Shown in pieces: positions 42,265 to 52,589 of a stretch of DNA of 55,348 bases. Within the stretch, counting starts at the first letter, position 1, and every line of letters begins with the position of its first letter. The stretch lies in contig NZ_AMZB01000094.1 in the NCBI RefSeq assembly GCF_000313755.1, positions 1 through 55,348 of the forward strand. The letters run 5' to 3'. The notes beneath the pieces are model-generated. The model made no database searches and had not been told where the DNA came from. It saw nothing but the letters and a program-made list of their open reading frames with translations. Position numbers and translations under genes: made by a program. The stretch is from Pseudomonas nitroreducens TX1. Lineage in GTDB: Bacteria; Pseudomonadota; Gammaproteobacteria; Pseudomonadales; Pseudomonadaceae.

Positions 42265-42520
42265 GGTGTTTCCGCGCCGCTTCAACATGCTCGGATGTAT
42301 AGGGTTTCGCCCCCTCGGGCGAGTCCCTTTTGTCAAGCGACACAAAAGGAACCAAAAGGTCTCGTCCCGGCATCCGGCCCCGGCTTCGCCGGGGTCCCCT
42401 CCTTCCGGTATCGCTCCGAGGGTCGGCGTAGAAGGGCCATCCCTGGCCCTCTACGCCTCTCGCGGCATCCATTCCGCTCGCCCCTCTGCGCAATACCTCC
42501 ACTCGGCCTCCTGACGGGAC
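42265..42520 (-). repeat. Structured repeat R2 (~285-bp family, inverted copy)
   Basis: Reverse-orientation copy of the R family. On the minus strand the stem is GTTCCTTTTGT/ACAAAAGGGAC, the inner stem GCGTAGAGGGCC/GGCCCTTCTACGC, and the outer stem GGTATTGCGC/GCGATACC-like sequence. It is the most divergent copy, and its stems are the best covariation evidence. Confidence 0.75.
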
Positions 42521-42588
42521 TCTGCGCGCGCCTGGGACTGTCAGTGTTCTTCGTAGGATGGCGTAGCGCGAAGTGAAACCCATCACGG

Positions 42589-42681
42589 CGGATAACGCTG
42601 CGCGTTATTCGCCCTACAGGTGTTCATCCTGCAACGTGGCTGCAATGACTAGCCTTTGCGGACAAGGTCCGTTCCTACAGG
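42589..42681. repeat. CGGATAACGC palindrome and a REP copy
   Basis: CGGATAACGC-TGC-GCGTTATTCG (42589-42611) and a REP element TTGCGGACAAGGTCCGTTCC (about 42656-42675) lie between R2 and R3. Neither is associated with a reading frame. Confidence 0.65.
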
Positions 42682-42725
42682 AGAAAAACCACCTCGAAGC
42701 AAGATATTTTGCTCGTACTCTGGAT

Positions 42726-43016
42726 GACTTCCAGAGAAACATCCGTGCGCTCCGGAGCGCCCCTTCAGGAGGCCGAGTGGAATCGGAGTTTCAGGGGTTG
42801 AGCGGCATGGATGCCGCGAGAGCGTCGTCGGGCCATGGATGGCCCGTCGACGCGGGCCCCTGAAACTTCGATGGAGCGAGGGAATCCCGGCGAAGCCGGG
42901 GCCGGATGCAGGGGCAAGCCTTCTTGGTTACTTCTTCGGCGTTTGGAAGAAGTAACTCGCCTGAGGGGGCGAAACTAAAACTCCCGGCACACGCCAAAGC
43001 GGCGCATACACACCCA
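42726..43016 (+). repeat. Structured repeat R3 (~285-bp family)
   Basis: Contains CTTCCAGAGAAACATCCGTG, the outer stem TCGGAGTTTCAGG/CCTGAAACTTCGA, the inner GGGCC-ATGGAT-GGCCC stem and the tail stem GTTACTTCTTC/GAAGAAGTAAC, then CGCCTGAGGGGGCGAAAC. Oriented head-to-head with R2. It ends about 95 bp before the imuA LexA box. Confidence 0.8.
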
Positions 43017-43110
43017 ACCCCAAACAAACAGCATCGCGGACAACGTCCGCCCCAGAAAGCCCCCGCGCACCCGATCAACCGCCATTGACGGCACCATTCC
43101 ACCGGATAGA

Positions 43111-43126
43111 CTGTATGCATATACAG
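43111..43126 (+). promoter_or_regulatory. LexA box of the imuA-imuB-dnaE2 operon
   Basis: CTGTATGCATATACAG is a near-perfect LexA box (CTGT-N8-ACAG) 98 bp before imuA ATG. It places the mutagenesis operon under SOS control, as in other Pseudomonas. The palindrome is symmetrical in its outer eight bases. Confidence 0.9.
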
Positions 43127-43224
43127 TTATCTCCGAGCAACCCCATGCAACACCCTCCCATCTCTCTTCCCCGGCCCACCCGCCGGGCACATGACTCTCG
43201 CCGCTCGCCGGGCGGGAGGCCGTG

Positions 43225-43839
43225 ATGGGCAGCGTGGTCGCGCTCGACACCCTGTTCCACCAGCGCCAGGTCTGGAAGGGTCAACCCCAGGGCCTGCCAC
43301 CCAGCCAGCAACCCACCGGCCACGCCGTGCTGGACGCAGCCCTGCCTACCGGCGGCTGGCCGGAAGCGGCGCTCAGCGAAATCCTCCTGGCCGCCGAAGG
43401 CACCGGCGAGCTGCAGCTGGTCTGGCCAACCCTGGCGCGGCTCAGCGCGGCGGGCGAACGCATCGTGCTGGTCGCACCGCCCCATATCCCCTACCCGGCC
43501 GCCTGGCAGGCCGCCGGCGTGGCGCTGGAGCAGCTCGCCATCGTCCGGGCGACCGGCCGAGATGCGCTCTGGGCCGCCGAGCAGTGCCTGCGCTCGGGCA
43601 GCTGCGGCGCCGTGCTGTGCTGGCCGCAGCAGGCCGACGACCGCGCCCTGCGCCGCCTGCAGGTGGCGGCTGAAACCGGGCAGACCCTGGCCATCGCCTA
43701 CCGTCCGCAGCGCGAAGCGCTCAACCCGTCGCCCGCCGCGCTGCGCCTGGCGCTGGACGCCAACCCGGCCCAGCTGCGCGTGCTCAAGTGCCGGGGCGGC
43801 CTGGCGCCGGCGCGGCCCATCCCGCTGCCCTGGCACTGA
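43225..43839 (+). CDS. imuA: Translesion-synthesis accessory protein ImuA (SulA-like)
   Basis: 204 residues. RecA/SulA-like fold with the leader GSVVALDTLFHQRQVWKGQP and TGHAVLDAALPTGGWPEAAL, typical of ImuA. The Walker region is degenerate, as usual in the family. ATG 43225 has a GGAGG site; imuB follows after 7 bp. ImuA belongs to the ImuA-ImuB-DnaE2 mutasome used after DNA damage. The lexA2 gene often found at the head of this operon in Pseudomonas is absent here. Confidence 0.9.
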   Translation: MGSVVALDTLFHQRQVWKGQPQGLPPSQQPTGHAVLDAALPTGGWPEAALSEILLAAEGTGELQLVWPTLARLSAAGERIVLVAPPHIPYPAAWQAAGVALEQLAIVRATGRDALWAAEQCLRSGSCGAVLCWPQQADDRALRRLQVAAETGQTLAIAYRPQREALNPSPAALRLALDANPAQLRVLKCRGGLAPARPIPLPWH

Positions 43840-43846
43840 GGCCGCC

Positions 43847-45256
43847 ATGCTCTGGGCCTGCATTCTCCTGCCACAACTGGCGATGGACGGCGTGTTGCGC
43901 GGCCGTTCCGAGCCGGACGCCGCCCTGGCGCTGCTCACCGGGCCGACCCAGCGCCGCGTGCTGCAGGCGGTGAACCCGGCCGCGCGGGCTCTGGGGCTCA
44001 AGCCCGGCCAGTCGCTCACCGCCGCCCAGGCGCTGAGCCGCGAATTCGCCACCGCCGAATACGACCTGCGCGACGTGCAGCGCTGGCAGAACCTGCTGGC
44101 CGCCTGGGCCTACGGCTTCAGCTCGCAGGTCAGCCAGCACTATCCGCGCGCACTGCTGTTGGAGGTGCAGTCCAGCCTGCAACTGTTCGGCCCCTGGCCG
44201 CGCTTCGAGGCGCGCCTGCGCGAGGAGTTGAACGGGCTGGGCTTCCGCCACCGCATCACCGCCGCACCCAACCCGGCCGCCGCACGCATCCTCGCCAACG
44301 GCCACGACGGCCTGGCGATCCACGACAACGAGCAGCTACGCCAGTATCTGGGCAGAATGCCCCTGGAGCGCCTCGGCCTGGACCGCGACGCCGCCACTTC
44401 CCTGGGCCGCATGGGCCTGCGCAGCCTGCAGCAGCTGCTCGCCCTGCCGCGCGAGAGCCTGGCCCGGCGCTTTGCGCCGCAGGTGCTGCAGCAGGTTGAC
44501 ACCCTGCTCGGCCAGCGCCCGCTGGCCCTGGAGTTCTACCGGCCGCCAGATACCTTCGAGTCGCGCATCGAGCTGAACTTCGACGTGGAATCCACCCAGG
44601 CGCTGCTGTTCCCGCTGCGCCGCCTCACCGGCGACCTCGCCGCCTTCCTCGCCGGGCGCGACAGTGGCGTGCAGCGTTTCGTCCTCTATCTGGAACACCA
44701 CGGAGGCAGCGACACGCAGATGCCGGTCGGCCTGCTCAGCGCCGAGCGCGAGGCGGCCATGCTCTTCGAACTGACCCGTGGCCGCCTGGAGCAGCTGCAA
44801 CTGCGCGCCCCGGTACACAGCGTGCGGTTGCTGGCCGACGATCTGCCGGCCTTCGTCCCGCAGCACCGCGAACTGTTCGACGACCGCCCGCAACAGTCGC
44901 TGCCCTGGGAACAGCTGCGCGAACGCCTGCGCGCACGGCTGGGCGACGATGCCGTGCACAGCCTCGGTGGCCGCGCCGACCATCGCCCGGAGCGCGCCTG
45001 GCAAGACTGCTCCACCCCGCTGCAGCCCGTCACCATGGCCTCGCGCCCCGGCTGGCTGCTGACCGAACCCCAGCCGCTGCGCGAATTCGCCCCGACCCTG
45101 CTGGCCGGCCCCGAACGCATCGAATCCGGCTGGTGGGACGGCGAGGACATCCGCCGCGACTACTATCAGGTGCGCACCCGCAGCGGTCAGCGAGCCTGGG
45201 CGTTCCGCCCGGTCGGCGACGATGGCCACCTGCTGCTGCACGGCTGGTTCGCATGA
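43847..45256 (+). CDS. imuB: Y-family polymerase-like mutasome protein ImuB
   Basis: 469 residues from ATG 43847; the longer open frame would run into imuA. The start [20 protein letters not shown] stands where active Y-family polymerases have a catalytic Asp, so the protein is a non-catalytic hub, as known for ImuB. It has helix-hairpin-helix ([20 protein letters not shown]) and little-finger-like regions. Its last bases overlap dnaE2 (ATGA). ImuB links the beta clamp to DnaE2. Confidence 0.92.
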   Translation: MLWACILLPQLAMDGVLRGRSEPDAALALLTGPTQRRVLQAVNPAARALGLKPGQSLTAAQALSREFATAEYDLRDVQRWQNLLAAWAYGFSSQVSQHYPRALLLEVQSSLQLFGPWPRFEARLREELNGLGFRHRITAAPNPAAARILANGHDGLAIHDNEQLRQYLGRMPLERLGLDRDAATSLGRMGLRSLQQLLALPRESLARRFAPQVLQQVDTLLGQRPLALEFYRPPDTFESRIELNFDVESTQALLFPLRRLTGDLAAFLAGRDSGVQRFVLYLEHHGGSDTQMPVGLLSAEREAAMLFELTRGRLEQLQLRAPVHSVRLLADDLPAFVPQHRELFDDRPQQSLPWEQLRERLRARLGDDAVHSLGGRADHRPERAWQDCSTPLQPVTMASRPGWLLTEPQPLREFAPTLLAGPERIESGWWDGEDIRRDYYQVRTRSGQRAWAFRPVGDDGHLLLHGWFA

Positions 45257-48200
45257 GCGCGCCGGTCGAAGGCATCGGCTACGCCGAGCTGCACTGCCTG
45301 TCCAACTTCAGCTTCCAGCGCGGCGCCTCCAGCGCCGCCGAGCTGTTCGAGCGGGCGAAGAAGCTCGGCTACCGGGCGCTGGCGATCACCGACGAATGCA
45401 GCCTGGCCGGTATCGTCCGCGCCTGGCAGGCCTCGAAAGAGACGAAAATCCCGCTGATCACCGGCAGCGAATTGAGCCTCTCGCACGGCCCGAAACTGGT
45501 GCTGCTGGCGGAAAACCTCACCGGCTACCAAAACCTCTGCCGCCTGCTCACCCACGCCCGCCGCCGCGCCGAAAAAGGCAGCTACCGCCTGGTGCGCGCG
45601 GACTTCGACGACAACCTCGACCATCTGCTGGCGATCTGGCTGCCGCGCGATGACCGGGACGACGACGGCTTCTGGCTGCGCGGACTATTCCCCGAGCGCC
45701 TGTGGCTCGGCGTCGAACTGCACAAGGGCCCGGACGACGCCGGCAAGCTGCATCGTCTGCGCGAACAGGCGGCGCGCTTGGGCATCCCCGCCGTGGCCTG
45801 CGGCGACGTGCACATGCATGTGCGGGGCCGCCGCGCCCTGCAGGACTGCATGACTGCCATCCGCCAGCACCTGCCGGTGCACGAGGCCGGGCAGTACCTC
45901 TACCCCAACGGCGAACGGCATCTGCGACCGAAGGAGGCGCTGGCGGCGATCTATCCCGCCGAGTTGCTGGCGGAGACGCTGAGGATCGCGGGGCGCTGTA
46001 CGTTCGATCTCGATCAACTCGACTACCAGTATCCACGCGAACTGGTGCCCGACGGCCATACGCCGACCACTTGGCTGCGCGAGAAGACCGAGGAAGGCAT
46101 CCGGCGACGCTGGCCGGACGGCGAGTCGGAGAAGGCGCGCAAACAGGTGGAATACGAGTTGGAGCTGATCGCCGAACTGGGCTACGACAGCTACTTCCTC
46201 ACCGTCCACGACATCGTCGCCTTCGCCCGCCGCCAGAGCATCCTCTGCCAGGGACGCGGTTCGGCGGCCAACTCGGTGGTCTGCTTTGCCCTCGGCATCA
46301 CCGAACTGGACCCATCCAAGGCCAAGCTGCTGTTTGAACGCTTCATCTCCCGCGAGCGCAACGAGCCGCCGGACATCGACGTCGACTTCGAGCACGACCG
46401 CCGCGAGGAGGTCATCCAGTACGTGTTTCGTCGCTACGGCCGCAGCCGCGCCGCGCTCACCGCCGTGGCCAGCACCTACCGCGGCGCCGGCGCCGTGCGC
46501 GACGTGGCCAAGGCGTTGGGATTGCCGCCGGACCAGGTCGGCGCGCTGGCCGACTGCTGCGGCGCCTGGAGCCGCGAAGCACCGCACGTCGACCGCCTGC
46601 GCGAAGCCGGCTTCGACCCGGAAAGCCCGATCCTGCGCCGCGTGCTGGCCCTGACCGGGCAACTGGTCGGCTTCCCCCGGCACCTGTCGCAGCACCCCGG
46701 CGGCTTCGTCATCTCCCAGCAGCCACTGGAAACCCTGGTGCCGGTGGAAAACGCAGCGATGCCCGAGCGCACCCTGATCCAATGGGACAAGGACGACCTC
46801 GACGCCGTCGGCCTGCTCAAGGTCGACGTGCTCGCTCTCGGCATGCTCAGCGCCCTGCGCCGCTGCTTCGACCTGATCGAGCGCTATCGCGGGGAGCGTT
46901 ACACGCTGGCCTCACTACCGCAGGAATGCCCGAAGACCTACGCCATGATCAGCCGCGCCGACACCGTGGGCGTGTTCCAGATCGAGTCCCGCGCGCAGAT
47001 GGCCATGCTGCCGCGCCTGAAACCCAGGACCTTCTATGACCTGGTGATCGAGGTGGCCATCGTCCGCCCCGGCCCGATCCAGGGCGACATGGTCCATCCC
47101 TACCTGCGGCGGCGGAACGAGGAGGAAGAAGTCGACTATCCCTCCGAAGAACTCAAGCCGGTGTTCGAGCGCACCCTCGGCGTGCCGCTGTTCCAGGAAC
47201 AGGTGATGCAACTGGCGATCATCGCCGCCGAGTACACGCCCGGCGAGGCCGATCACCTGCGCCGCTCCATGGCCGCCTGGAAGCGCCACGGCGGACTGGA
47301 GCCTCACCGCCAGCGACTGTTCGAGCGCATGACCGCCAAGGGCTACAAGCAGGAATACATCGCGCGCATCTTCGAGCAGATCAAGGGCTTCGGCAGCTAC
47401 GGCTTCCCCGAGTCCCACGCCGCCAGCTTCGCCCTGCTCACCTACGCCAGCTGCTGGCTGAAATGCCACGAACCGGCGGCCTTCACCTGCGCCCTGATCA
47501 ACAGCTGGCCCATGGGTTTCTACAGCCCCGACCAGCTCCTGCAGGACGCTCGCCGCCACGGCCTGGAAATCCGCCCGGTGGACGTGCGCCACAGCCACTG
47601 GGACTGCACCCTGGAGCCGATCCCCGAACGCCAGCCGGCAATCCGCCTCGGCCTGCGCATGGTGCGCGGTCTGCGCGAGAACGTGGCCAATGCCGTGGCT
47701 CAGGCGCGCAATCAACGGGCCTTCGCCGACGTCGCCGACCTCTGCCTGCGCGCCCACCTGGACAACCGCGCCCGCGAACAACTGGCCGACGCCGGCGCCC
47801 TGCGCGGCCTCGCCGGCCACCGGCACAAGGCGCGCTGGGCGATTGCCGGGGTCGAGCCGCAGTTGCCGCTGTTCGCCGGGCAAGTCACCGAGGAAGCGCC
47901 GGTCAGCCTGCCGCTGCCCAGCCGCGGCGAAGACCTGCTCACCGACTACGCAACGCTTGGCACCACCCTCGGCCCGCACCCCATGACCCTGCTGCGCGGC
48001 GCCCTCAAGGCCCGCCGCTGCCGCAGTTCACGGGATCTGGCCACGCTGGAAGCCGACCGTCCGGTGCGCGTCGCCGGCCTGGTGGTCGGCCGCCAGCGTC
48101 CCGGCACCGCCAGCGGCGTCACCTTCGTCACCCTGGAAGACGAATTCGGCATGATCAACGTGATCGTCTGGCGCGACCTCGCCGAACACCAGCGCCGCCC

Positions 48201-48339
48201 CTTCCTCAGCGCCCGCCTGATGCAGGTGGACGGCACCCTGGAAGCCAAGGACGGCGTGCGCCATGTGATCGCCGGACGGCTGACGGACCTGAGTGAACTG
48301 CTGGAAGGGTTGGATGTGCGGAGTCGGGATTTCCATTAA
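45253..48339 (+). CDS. dnaE2: Error-prone DNA polymerase DnaE2 (ImuC)
   Basis: 1028 residues, the normal DnaE2 length. N-terminal PHP domain ([20 protein letters not shown]), the polymerase palm with Asp374 and Asp376 in [12 protein letters not shown], and a C-terminal OB fold ([20 protein letters not shown]). The shorter C terminus, without tau-binding tail, distinguishes it from replicative DnaE1. ATG 45253 overlaps the imuB stop. It performs damage-induced mutagenic synthesis with ImuA/ImuB. Confidence 0.95.
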   Translation: MSAPVEGIGYAELHCLSNFSFQRGASSAAELFERAKKLGYRALAITDECSLAGIVRAWQASKETKIPLITGSELSLSHGPKLVLLAENLTGYQNLCRLLTHARRRAEKGSYRLVRADFDDNLDHLLAIWLPRDDRDDDGFWLRGLFPERLWLGVELHKGPDDAGKLHRLREQAARLGIPAVACGDVHMHVRGRRALQDCMTAIRQHLPVHEAGQYLYPNGERHLRPKEALAAIYPAELLAETLRIAGRCTFDLDQLDYQYPRELVPDGHTPTTWLREKTEEGIRRRWPDGESEKARKQVEYELELIAELGYDSYFLTVHDIVAFARRQSILCQGRGSAANSVVCFALGITELDPSKAKLLFERFISRERNEPPDIDVDFEHDRREEVIQYVFRRYGRSRAALTAVASTYRGAGAVRDVAKALGLPPDQVGALADCCGAWSREAPHVDRLREAGFDPESPILRRVLALTGQLVGFPRHLSQHPGGFVISQQPLETLVPVENAAMPERTLIQWDKDDLDAVGLLKVDVLALGMLSALRRCFDLIERYRGERYTLASLPQECPKTYAMISRADTVGVFQIESRAQMAMLPRLKPRTFYDLVIEVAIVRPGPIQGDMVHPYLRRRNEEEEVDYPSEELKPVFERTLGVPLFQEQVMQLAIIAAEYTPGEADHLRRSMAAWKRHGGLEPHRQRLFERMTAKGYKQEYIARIFEQIKGFGSYGFPESHAASFALLTYASCWLKCHEPAAFTCALINSWPMGFYSPDQLLQDARRHGLEIRPVDVRHSHWDCTLEPIPERQPAIRLGLRMVRGLRENVANAVAQARNQRAFADVADLCLRAHLDNRAREQLADAGALRGLAGHRHKARWAIAGVEPQLPLFAGQVTEEAPVSLPLPSRGEDLLTDYATLGTTLGPHPMTLLRGALKARRCRSSRDLATLEADRPVRVAGLVVGRQRPGTASGVTFVTLEDEFGMINVIVWRDLAEHQRRPFLSARLMQVDGTLEAKDGVRHVIAGRLTDLSELLEGLDVRSRDFH

Positions 48340-48379
48340 GACCAGCCAGGCGAAACGAATCTCGCGGACCCCATTACGG

Positions 48380-48507
48380 CGGATAACGCTGCGCGTTATT
48401 CGCCCTACGGATTGTGCGCCGGCTGCTTTTCGTAGGGGCTTGCTCGCGAACAGATTGTCCGGCCGCATCGGTGTTGGGCGGTTCGCGAGCAAGCTCGCTC
48501 CTACAGG
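48380..48507. repeat. Palindrome plus REP pair after dnaE2
   Basis: CGGATAACGC-TGC-GCGTTATTCG (48380-48402), then a degenerate REP (GGCTTGCTCGCGAAC near 48433) and a good REP GCGAGCAAGCTCGCTCCTAC (48485-48504). No gene is seen from 48340 to 48610. Confidence 0.7.
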
Positions 48508-48609
48508 TGGGCGGTAAACCCAGGCGCGTCCCTGTCAGCACGAATTTCGCCGCGATGGATTTCGCGGACAAGGGCTAGGCGCCCCGTCTCTCCTACGGGA
48601 GCACAGCTC

Positions 48610-48653
<44 letters not shown>

Positions 48654-48659
48654 CTTTAA

Positions 48660-48950
48660 AGACTTCCAGAGAAATCTCCGTGCACTCCGACTGCCCCTTC
48701 AGGAGGCCGAGTGGAATCGGAGTTTCAGGGGTTGAGCGGCATGGATGCCGCGAGAGCGTCGTCGGGCCAGGGATGGCCCGTCGACGCGTGCTCCTGAAAC
48801 TCCGATGGAGCGAGGGAACCCCGGCGAAGCCGGGGCCGGATGCAGGGGCAAGCGCTTTGGTTACTTTCTCGCGTTTGAGAAAGTGACTCGCCCGAGGGGG
48901 CGAAACAAAATCTCTCAGCCCACGCCGAAGCGGCGCGGAAACACCGAACA
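48660..48950 (+). repeat. Structured repeat R4 (~285-bp family)
   Basis: Nearly identical to R3: the outer stem TCGGAGTTTCAGG/CCTGAAACTCCGA, the inner GGGCC-AGGGAT-GGCCC stem, and the tail stem GTTACTTTCTC/GAGAAAGTGAC, then CGCCCGAGGGGGCGAAAC. It is followed at 48958-48981 by the CGGATAACG/CGTTATCC palindrome. Confidence 0.8.
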
Positions 48951-48991
48951 AGACGGCGGATAACGCCTTAGTCGTTATCCACCCTCCATGG

Positions 48992-49321
48992 CTATTTACG
49001 CCGATAACTCTTGTTCCCGCTGGGCGTCAGGCAATACACGCCGCCACGCGGCCCCGTGCAGAAAGTGCCGCTGCTGCATGAGCAGGAACCATCGTCGGCG
49101 GAAAAGCGTTGGAGTGAAGGCGCAGAAGAGCTGCTGCCCCCCAGATAGGCCGGGCAGCTCTTCTTCGAGCCACTGATGGAGCCGTCGTTGCATAGGAAGA
49201 GCTCGCCCTGGCAGCGAGAAATGCCACCCTTGCTACCGGAGCAAGGCGTATTGGCCGCCACCGCCAGCGTCGTGACAAACACCAGCGTCATCCCTATCGA
49301 CCAGACCGATCCCTTGCGCAT
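48992..49321 (-). CDS. Small secreted cysteine-rich protein
   Basis: 109 residues with a signal peptide (hydrophobic [14 protein letters not shown], cut near residue 23). The mature part has eight cysteines and two similar motifs, [11 protein letters not shown] and [10 protein letters not shown], so an internal duplication stabilised by four disulfides is likely. The second motif continues LTPSGNKSY, a pattern (PRGG-x-Y...SGNK-x-Y) seen in small basic secreted proteins. No family function is known to me. It stands alone on the minus strand between repeat R4 and the lysR gene. Confidence 0.75.
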   Translation of the reverse strand: MRKGSVWSIGMTLVFVTTLAVAANTPCSGSKGGISRCQGELFLCNDGSISGSKKSCPAYLGGSSSSAPSLQRFSADDGSCSCSSGTFCTGPRGGVYCLTPSGNKSYRRK

Positions 49322-49471
49322 CCTGCGTCCACCCCGAATAGTGGCTTAATGCTATCGCGCAATGACGATCTTGTCAGGAAGGGTCTGAAGGCAATGGCCC
49401 TCAAGGCATCAGAATTTGCCCGCGACGCCCGCGCCCCTTACCCTCCCGCTATCTCCCCATCGGCCAGCCCC

Positions 49472-50407
49472 ATGATCACCCTCCGCCACATCGAAGTCTT
49501 CCGCGCGGTCATGACCACCGGCAGCGTCACCCGCGCGGCGGCGTTCCTGCACACCAGCCAGCCCACCGTCAGCCGCGAGCTGGCCCGGCTGGAGCAATTG
49601 GTCGGCTTCGAACTGTTCCTGCGCGAGCGCGGGCGGTTGGCACCGACGGCGAGGGCATTGATGCTGTTCGAGGAGGTGGAGCGCTCCTTCACCGGGCTGG
49701 ACCGCATCGTCGCCTTCGCCGGGAGCCTGGGGCAGTTCGCCGAGGGCAAGTTCTCCATCGGTTGCCTGCCGGCACTGACCCAGGCGCTGCTGCCGGAAGC
49801 CTGCAAGCGCTTCAGCCGGGAGAACCCGGCAATCAGCCTGGAGGTGGCGGCACTGGAATCGCCGCATCTGGAGGAAGCGCTCAGCGCCCAGCACCACGAC
49901 ATCGGCCTGATCGAGAGCGACGACGCCCCACGCGGCACCGAATTGCAGCCGCTGCTGGCAGTGGACGAGGTGTGCATCCTTCCTGACGGCCATCCGCTGC
50001 TGGCCCGCGAGCGCCTGGAAGCGGCGGATTTCGCCGGCTTGCCCTTCGTCAGCCTGGCCACCAGCGACCGCTACCGGCACCTGATCGATGCCGTATTCCT
50101 CGGCGCCGGCGTACAGCGGCAGATGCAGGTGGAAACCCACAGCGCCGTCTCGGTGTGCAGCATGGTCCGCGCCGGCCTTGGCCTGGCCGTGGTCAACCCG
50201 ATCACCGCGCTGATGTTCCAGGGCCAGGGCATCCAGCTGCGCCCGCTGGCCTTCTCCCTGCCGTTCCAGGTCAGCGTGGCAAAGCCGCTGTACCGCCCCG
50301 CTACGCCACTGCGCGAGCGCTTCGTGGCGGCACTCCAGGCAGAAGCTGGCGTACGCGTACAGCACCTGCGCGAAGCCGGCGTGGGCTGCACCCTATATCA
50401 AAATTGA
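49472..50407 (+). CDS. lysR: LysR-type activator of lysA (LysR)
   Basis: 311 residues, the length of E. coli LysR, and closely similar by recollection: LRHIEVFRAVMTTGSVTRAA, TSQPTVSRELARLE, VETHSAVSVCSMVRAGLG and NPITAL. ATG 49472 (M-I-T-L-R-H) was preferred; the longer frame to 49349 gives an unrelated leader. Downstream, lysA follows after 79 bp on the same strand, whereas in E. coli lysR and lysA are divergent. It probably activates lysA in response to diaminopimelate. Confidence 0.88.
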   Translation: MITLRHIEVFRAVMTTGSVTRAAAFLHTSQPTVSRELARLEQLVGFELFLRERGRLAPTARALMLFEEVERSFTGLDRIVAFAGSLGQFAEGKFSIGCLPALTQALLPEACKRFSRENPAISLEVAALESPHLEEALSAQHHDIGLIESDDAPRGTELQPLLAVDEVCILPDGHPLLARERLEAADFAGLPFVSLATSDRYRHLIDAVFLGAGVQRQMQVETHSAVSVCSMVRAGLGLAVVNPITALMFQGQGIQLRPLAFSLPFQVSVAKPLYRPATPLRERFVAALQAEAGVRVQHLREAGVGCTLYQN

Positions 50408-50486
50408 ATTGATCAGATAACAAGCGGCATTATTCAGCCATGCAAAGGGCCGGTAGACTAGCGCCATCTAACTTCGGAGCCCATTC

Positions 50487-51731
50487 ATGACTTACCTCGC
50501 CCTGCCCCGCGCCGAACAGCTTGCCCTGCAATTCGGCACCCCGCTGTGGATCTACGACGCAGCCACCATCCGCGGCCAGATCGAGCGCCTGAAGAGCTTC
50601 GACATCATCCGTTTCGCCCAGAAGGCCTGCTCCAACCTGCACATCCTGCGCCTGATGCGCGAACAGGGCGTGAAGGTCGACGCGGTATCCCAGGGCGAGC
50701 TGCTGCGCGCACTGGCCGCCGGCTACTCGTGCCGTGAGGACGAATCCGAGATCGTCTTCACCGCCGACCTGCTTGACCGCACCACCCTGGAAACCGTGGT
50801 CGAGCATGGCATCCCGGTGAACGCCGGCTCCATCGACATGCTCCGCCAACTGGGCGAAGTCGCCCCCGGCCACCCGGTGTGGCTGCGCATCAACCCCGGT
50901 TTCGGCCACGGCCACAGCAACAAGACCAACACCGGCGGTGAGCACTCCAAGCACGGCATCTGGCACAGCGACCTGCGCGCCGCCCTGGACGTGATCCGCG
51001 AGCGTGGCCTGCGCCTGGTCGGCCTGCACATGCACATCGGCTCGGGCGTCGACTACGGCCACCTGGCCCAGGTCGGCGAAGCCATGCTCGGCCTGGTACA
51101 GCAGGTGAAAGACGCCGGCCACGACCTGTCCGGCATCTCCGCCGGCGGCGGCCTGTCCATTCCCTACCGTGCCGGCGACCCGGAAGTGGATACCGCGCAT
51201 TATTTCCAGCTGTGGGACAAGGCGCGCAAGGCCGCCGAAGCCGTGGTCGGCCACAAGCTGCACCTGGAGATCGAACCGGGCCGCTACCTGGTGGCCCAGT
51301 CCGGCTGCCTGCTCAGCGAAGTGCGCGCCACCAAGGATGCCGGCCGCAACCACTTCGTGCTGGTGGACGCCGGCTTCAACGACCTGATGCGCCCGTCCAT
51401 GTATGGCAGCTACCACGGCATCCGCGTACTGGCCGGCGACGTGGCCAGCCGCGAGGTCATCGACACCGTGGTGGCCGGCCCGCTGTGCGAGTCCGGCGAC
51501 GTGTTCACCCAGGGCGATGGCGGCGTGGTCATCCCCCGCGCCCTGCCGCGCGCCCAGGTCGGCGACCTGCTGCTGATCGAGGACACCGGCGCCTATGGCG
51601 CGTCCATGTCGTCGAACTACAACAGCCGTCCGCTGATCGCCGAGGTACTGCTCGAAGGCGACGAAGCGAAGCTGATCCGCCGCCGCCAGCGCGTGCAGGA
51701 GCTGCTGGCGCTGGAAGAAGAGCTGGGCTGA
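50487..51731 (+). CDS. lysA: Diaminopimelate decarboxylase, enteric type
   Basis: 414 residues. PLP-binding Lys46 lies in IRFAQKACSN; the fold-III decarboxylase motifs continue with GLHMHIGSGVDY, SAGGGLSIPY, EIEPGRYLV and GPLCESGDVF, the last with the catalytic Cys. It is much closer to E. coli LysA (GFGHGHSNKTNTGGEHSKHGIW) than the lppL-lysA-dapF-linked LysA I would expect as the main Pseudomonas enzyme, so it is likely a second, differently regulated copy. Converts meso-diaminopimelate to lysine. It is followed by repeat C4 and the Lrp gene. Confidence 0.93.
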   Translation: MTYLALPRAEQLALQFGTPLWIYDAATIRGQIERLKSFDIIRFAQKACSNLHILRLMREQGVKVDAVSQGELLRALAAGYSCREDESEIVFTADLLDRTTLETVVEHGIPVNAGSIDMLRQLGEVAPGHPVWLRINPGFGHGHSNKTNTGGEHSKHGIWHSDLRAALDVIRERGLRLVGLHMHIGSGVDYGHLAQVGEAMLGLVQQVKDAGHDLSGISAGGGLSIPYRAGDPEVDTAHYFQLWDKARKAAEAVVGHKLHLEIEPGRYLVAQSGCLLSEVRATKDAGRNHFVLVDAGFNDLMRPSMYGSYHGIRVLAGDVASREVIDTVVAGPLCESGDVFTQGDGGVVIPRALPRAQVGDLLLIEDTGAYGASMSSNYNSRPLIAEVLLEGDEAKLIRRRQRVQELLALEEELG

Positions 51732-51776
51732 GCCCGGATGTAAGCCATCTCCGCCCGAGCTCTGCGGCTGGGCATA

Positions 51777-51898
51777 CCCTCTCCCCCGCCCTCTCCCTAA
51801 AGGGAGAGGGAGCAGTTCGGTGCGCCCGGTAGACGCGGTGTTTCCAACCCTACCGATCAGTCCCCTCTCCCTTCAGGGAGAGGGCTAGGGAGAGGGAG
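51777..51898. repeat. Composite inverted repeat C4 (CCCTCTCCC family)
   Basis: Fourth copy, core about 50 bp, with one arm carrying CCCTAAAGGGAGAGGG and the other CCCTTCAGGGAGAGGG. It lies between the convergent lysA and Lrp genes. It is GC-rich and without a T-run, so not an obvious intrinsic terminator. Confidence 0.8.
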
Positions 51899-51940
51899 AT
51901 CTGGCACGAGTAATCCGTAACCTACAGGATTGCACCCTTC

Positions 51941-52378
51941 TCACCGATCGATGCGCGTCGACAGGATGATCGACGACATCGTCCGCTCCACCCCATCCAG
52001 CGCGCCGATGCGGTCCAGCACCGCGTCCAGGTCGCGGATCGACAGCGCCTCGACGATCACGATCATGTCGAAGTTGCCACTCACCGAATGCAGCGTCGTC
52101 ACCTCGGCGATCTTTTCCAGCGCCTGCACCACCTGGTGCGACAGTTTCGGCAGCGCGGTCACCAGCACGTGGGCGCGCACCAGGGACTGCGCGTAGCTGT
52201 CCGACACCTTGATCGAGTAGCCGCTGATGATGCCCTGCTGCTCCAGCCGCTCGATACGGCTCTGCACCGTGGAGCGCGACACCCCGAGCTTGCGCGCCAG
52301 CTCGGAAATCGACTCACGGGCATTGGCGCGCAGCAGGTTGAGCAGCATGGCGTCCGCGTTTTTCGTGATTTTGCTCAT
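51941..52378 (-). CDS. Lrp/AsnC-family regulator
   Basis: 145 residues. N-terminal helix-turn-helix (ISELARKLGVSRSTVQSRIE), then the RAM/AsnC ligand-binding domain (VSGNFDMIVIVEALSIRDLD). Start ATG 52378 (M-S-K-I-T-K) gives the standard length; the longer frame adds an unlikely extension. It is divergent from davB with 230 bp between, and an inverted repeat lies just upstream. The obvious candidate effector is lysine or a related amino acid, with davBA as target. Confidence 0.9.
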   Translation of the reverse strand: MSKITKNADAMLLNLLRANARESISELARKLGVSRSTVQSRIERLEQQGIISGYSIKVSDSYAQSLVRAHVLVTALPKLSHQVVQALEKIAEVTTLHSVSGNFDMIVIVEALSIRDLDAVLDRIGALDGVERTMSSIILSTRIDR

Positions 52379-52388
52379 TGGATCTATC

Positions 52389-52423
52389 AATCTGCCTGAA
52401 AGCTCTTGAGCATTTTGCAGATT
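52389..52423. promoter_or_regulatory. Candidate Lrp/AsnC operator
   Basis: AATCTGC (52389-52395) and GCAGATT (52417-52423) form a 7-bp inverted repeat with a 21-bp spacer directly upstream of the Lrp-type gene start (52378). It could serve autoregulation; weak on its own. Confidence 0.35.
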
Positions 52424-52589
52424 CACGGATTCATTTCAACGACTGCCTTTGTAATAGTGAGCGCCACGGCGAGCCTTCACAGCTCGCCATTTCTTTGCCC
52501 GCGCGCCACCCATCGACAGGCCTCTGCGGGCCGCGAAAGCCTTGCCAAGCTGGTGATACAAGCCGGCACGCCGAACAACCGGCACCTCG

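Noticed and set aside
42240..43110. Small genes in the 0.9-kb gap between the helicase and imuA genes
   Set aside because: All open frames there lie in repeats R2 and R3 and are not conserved between copies.
43847..45256. ImuB as an active Y-family polymerase
   Set aside because: The acidic catalytic residue at the N terminus is replaced, as in known ImuB hub proteins.
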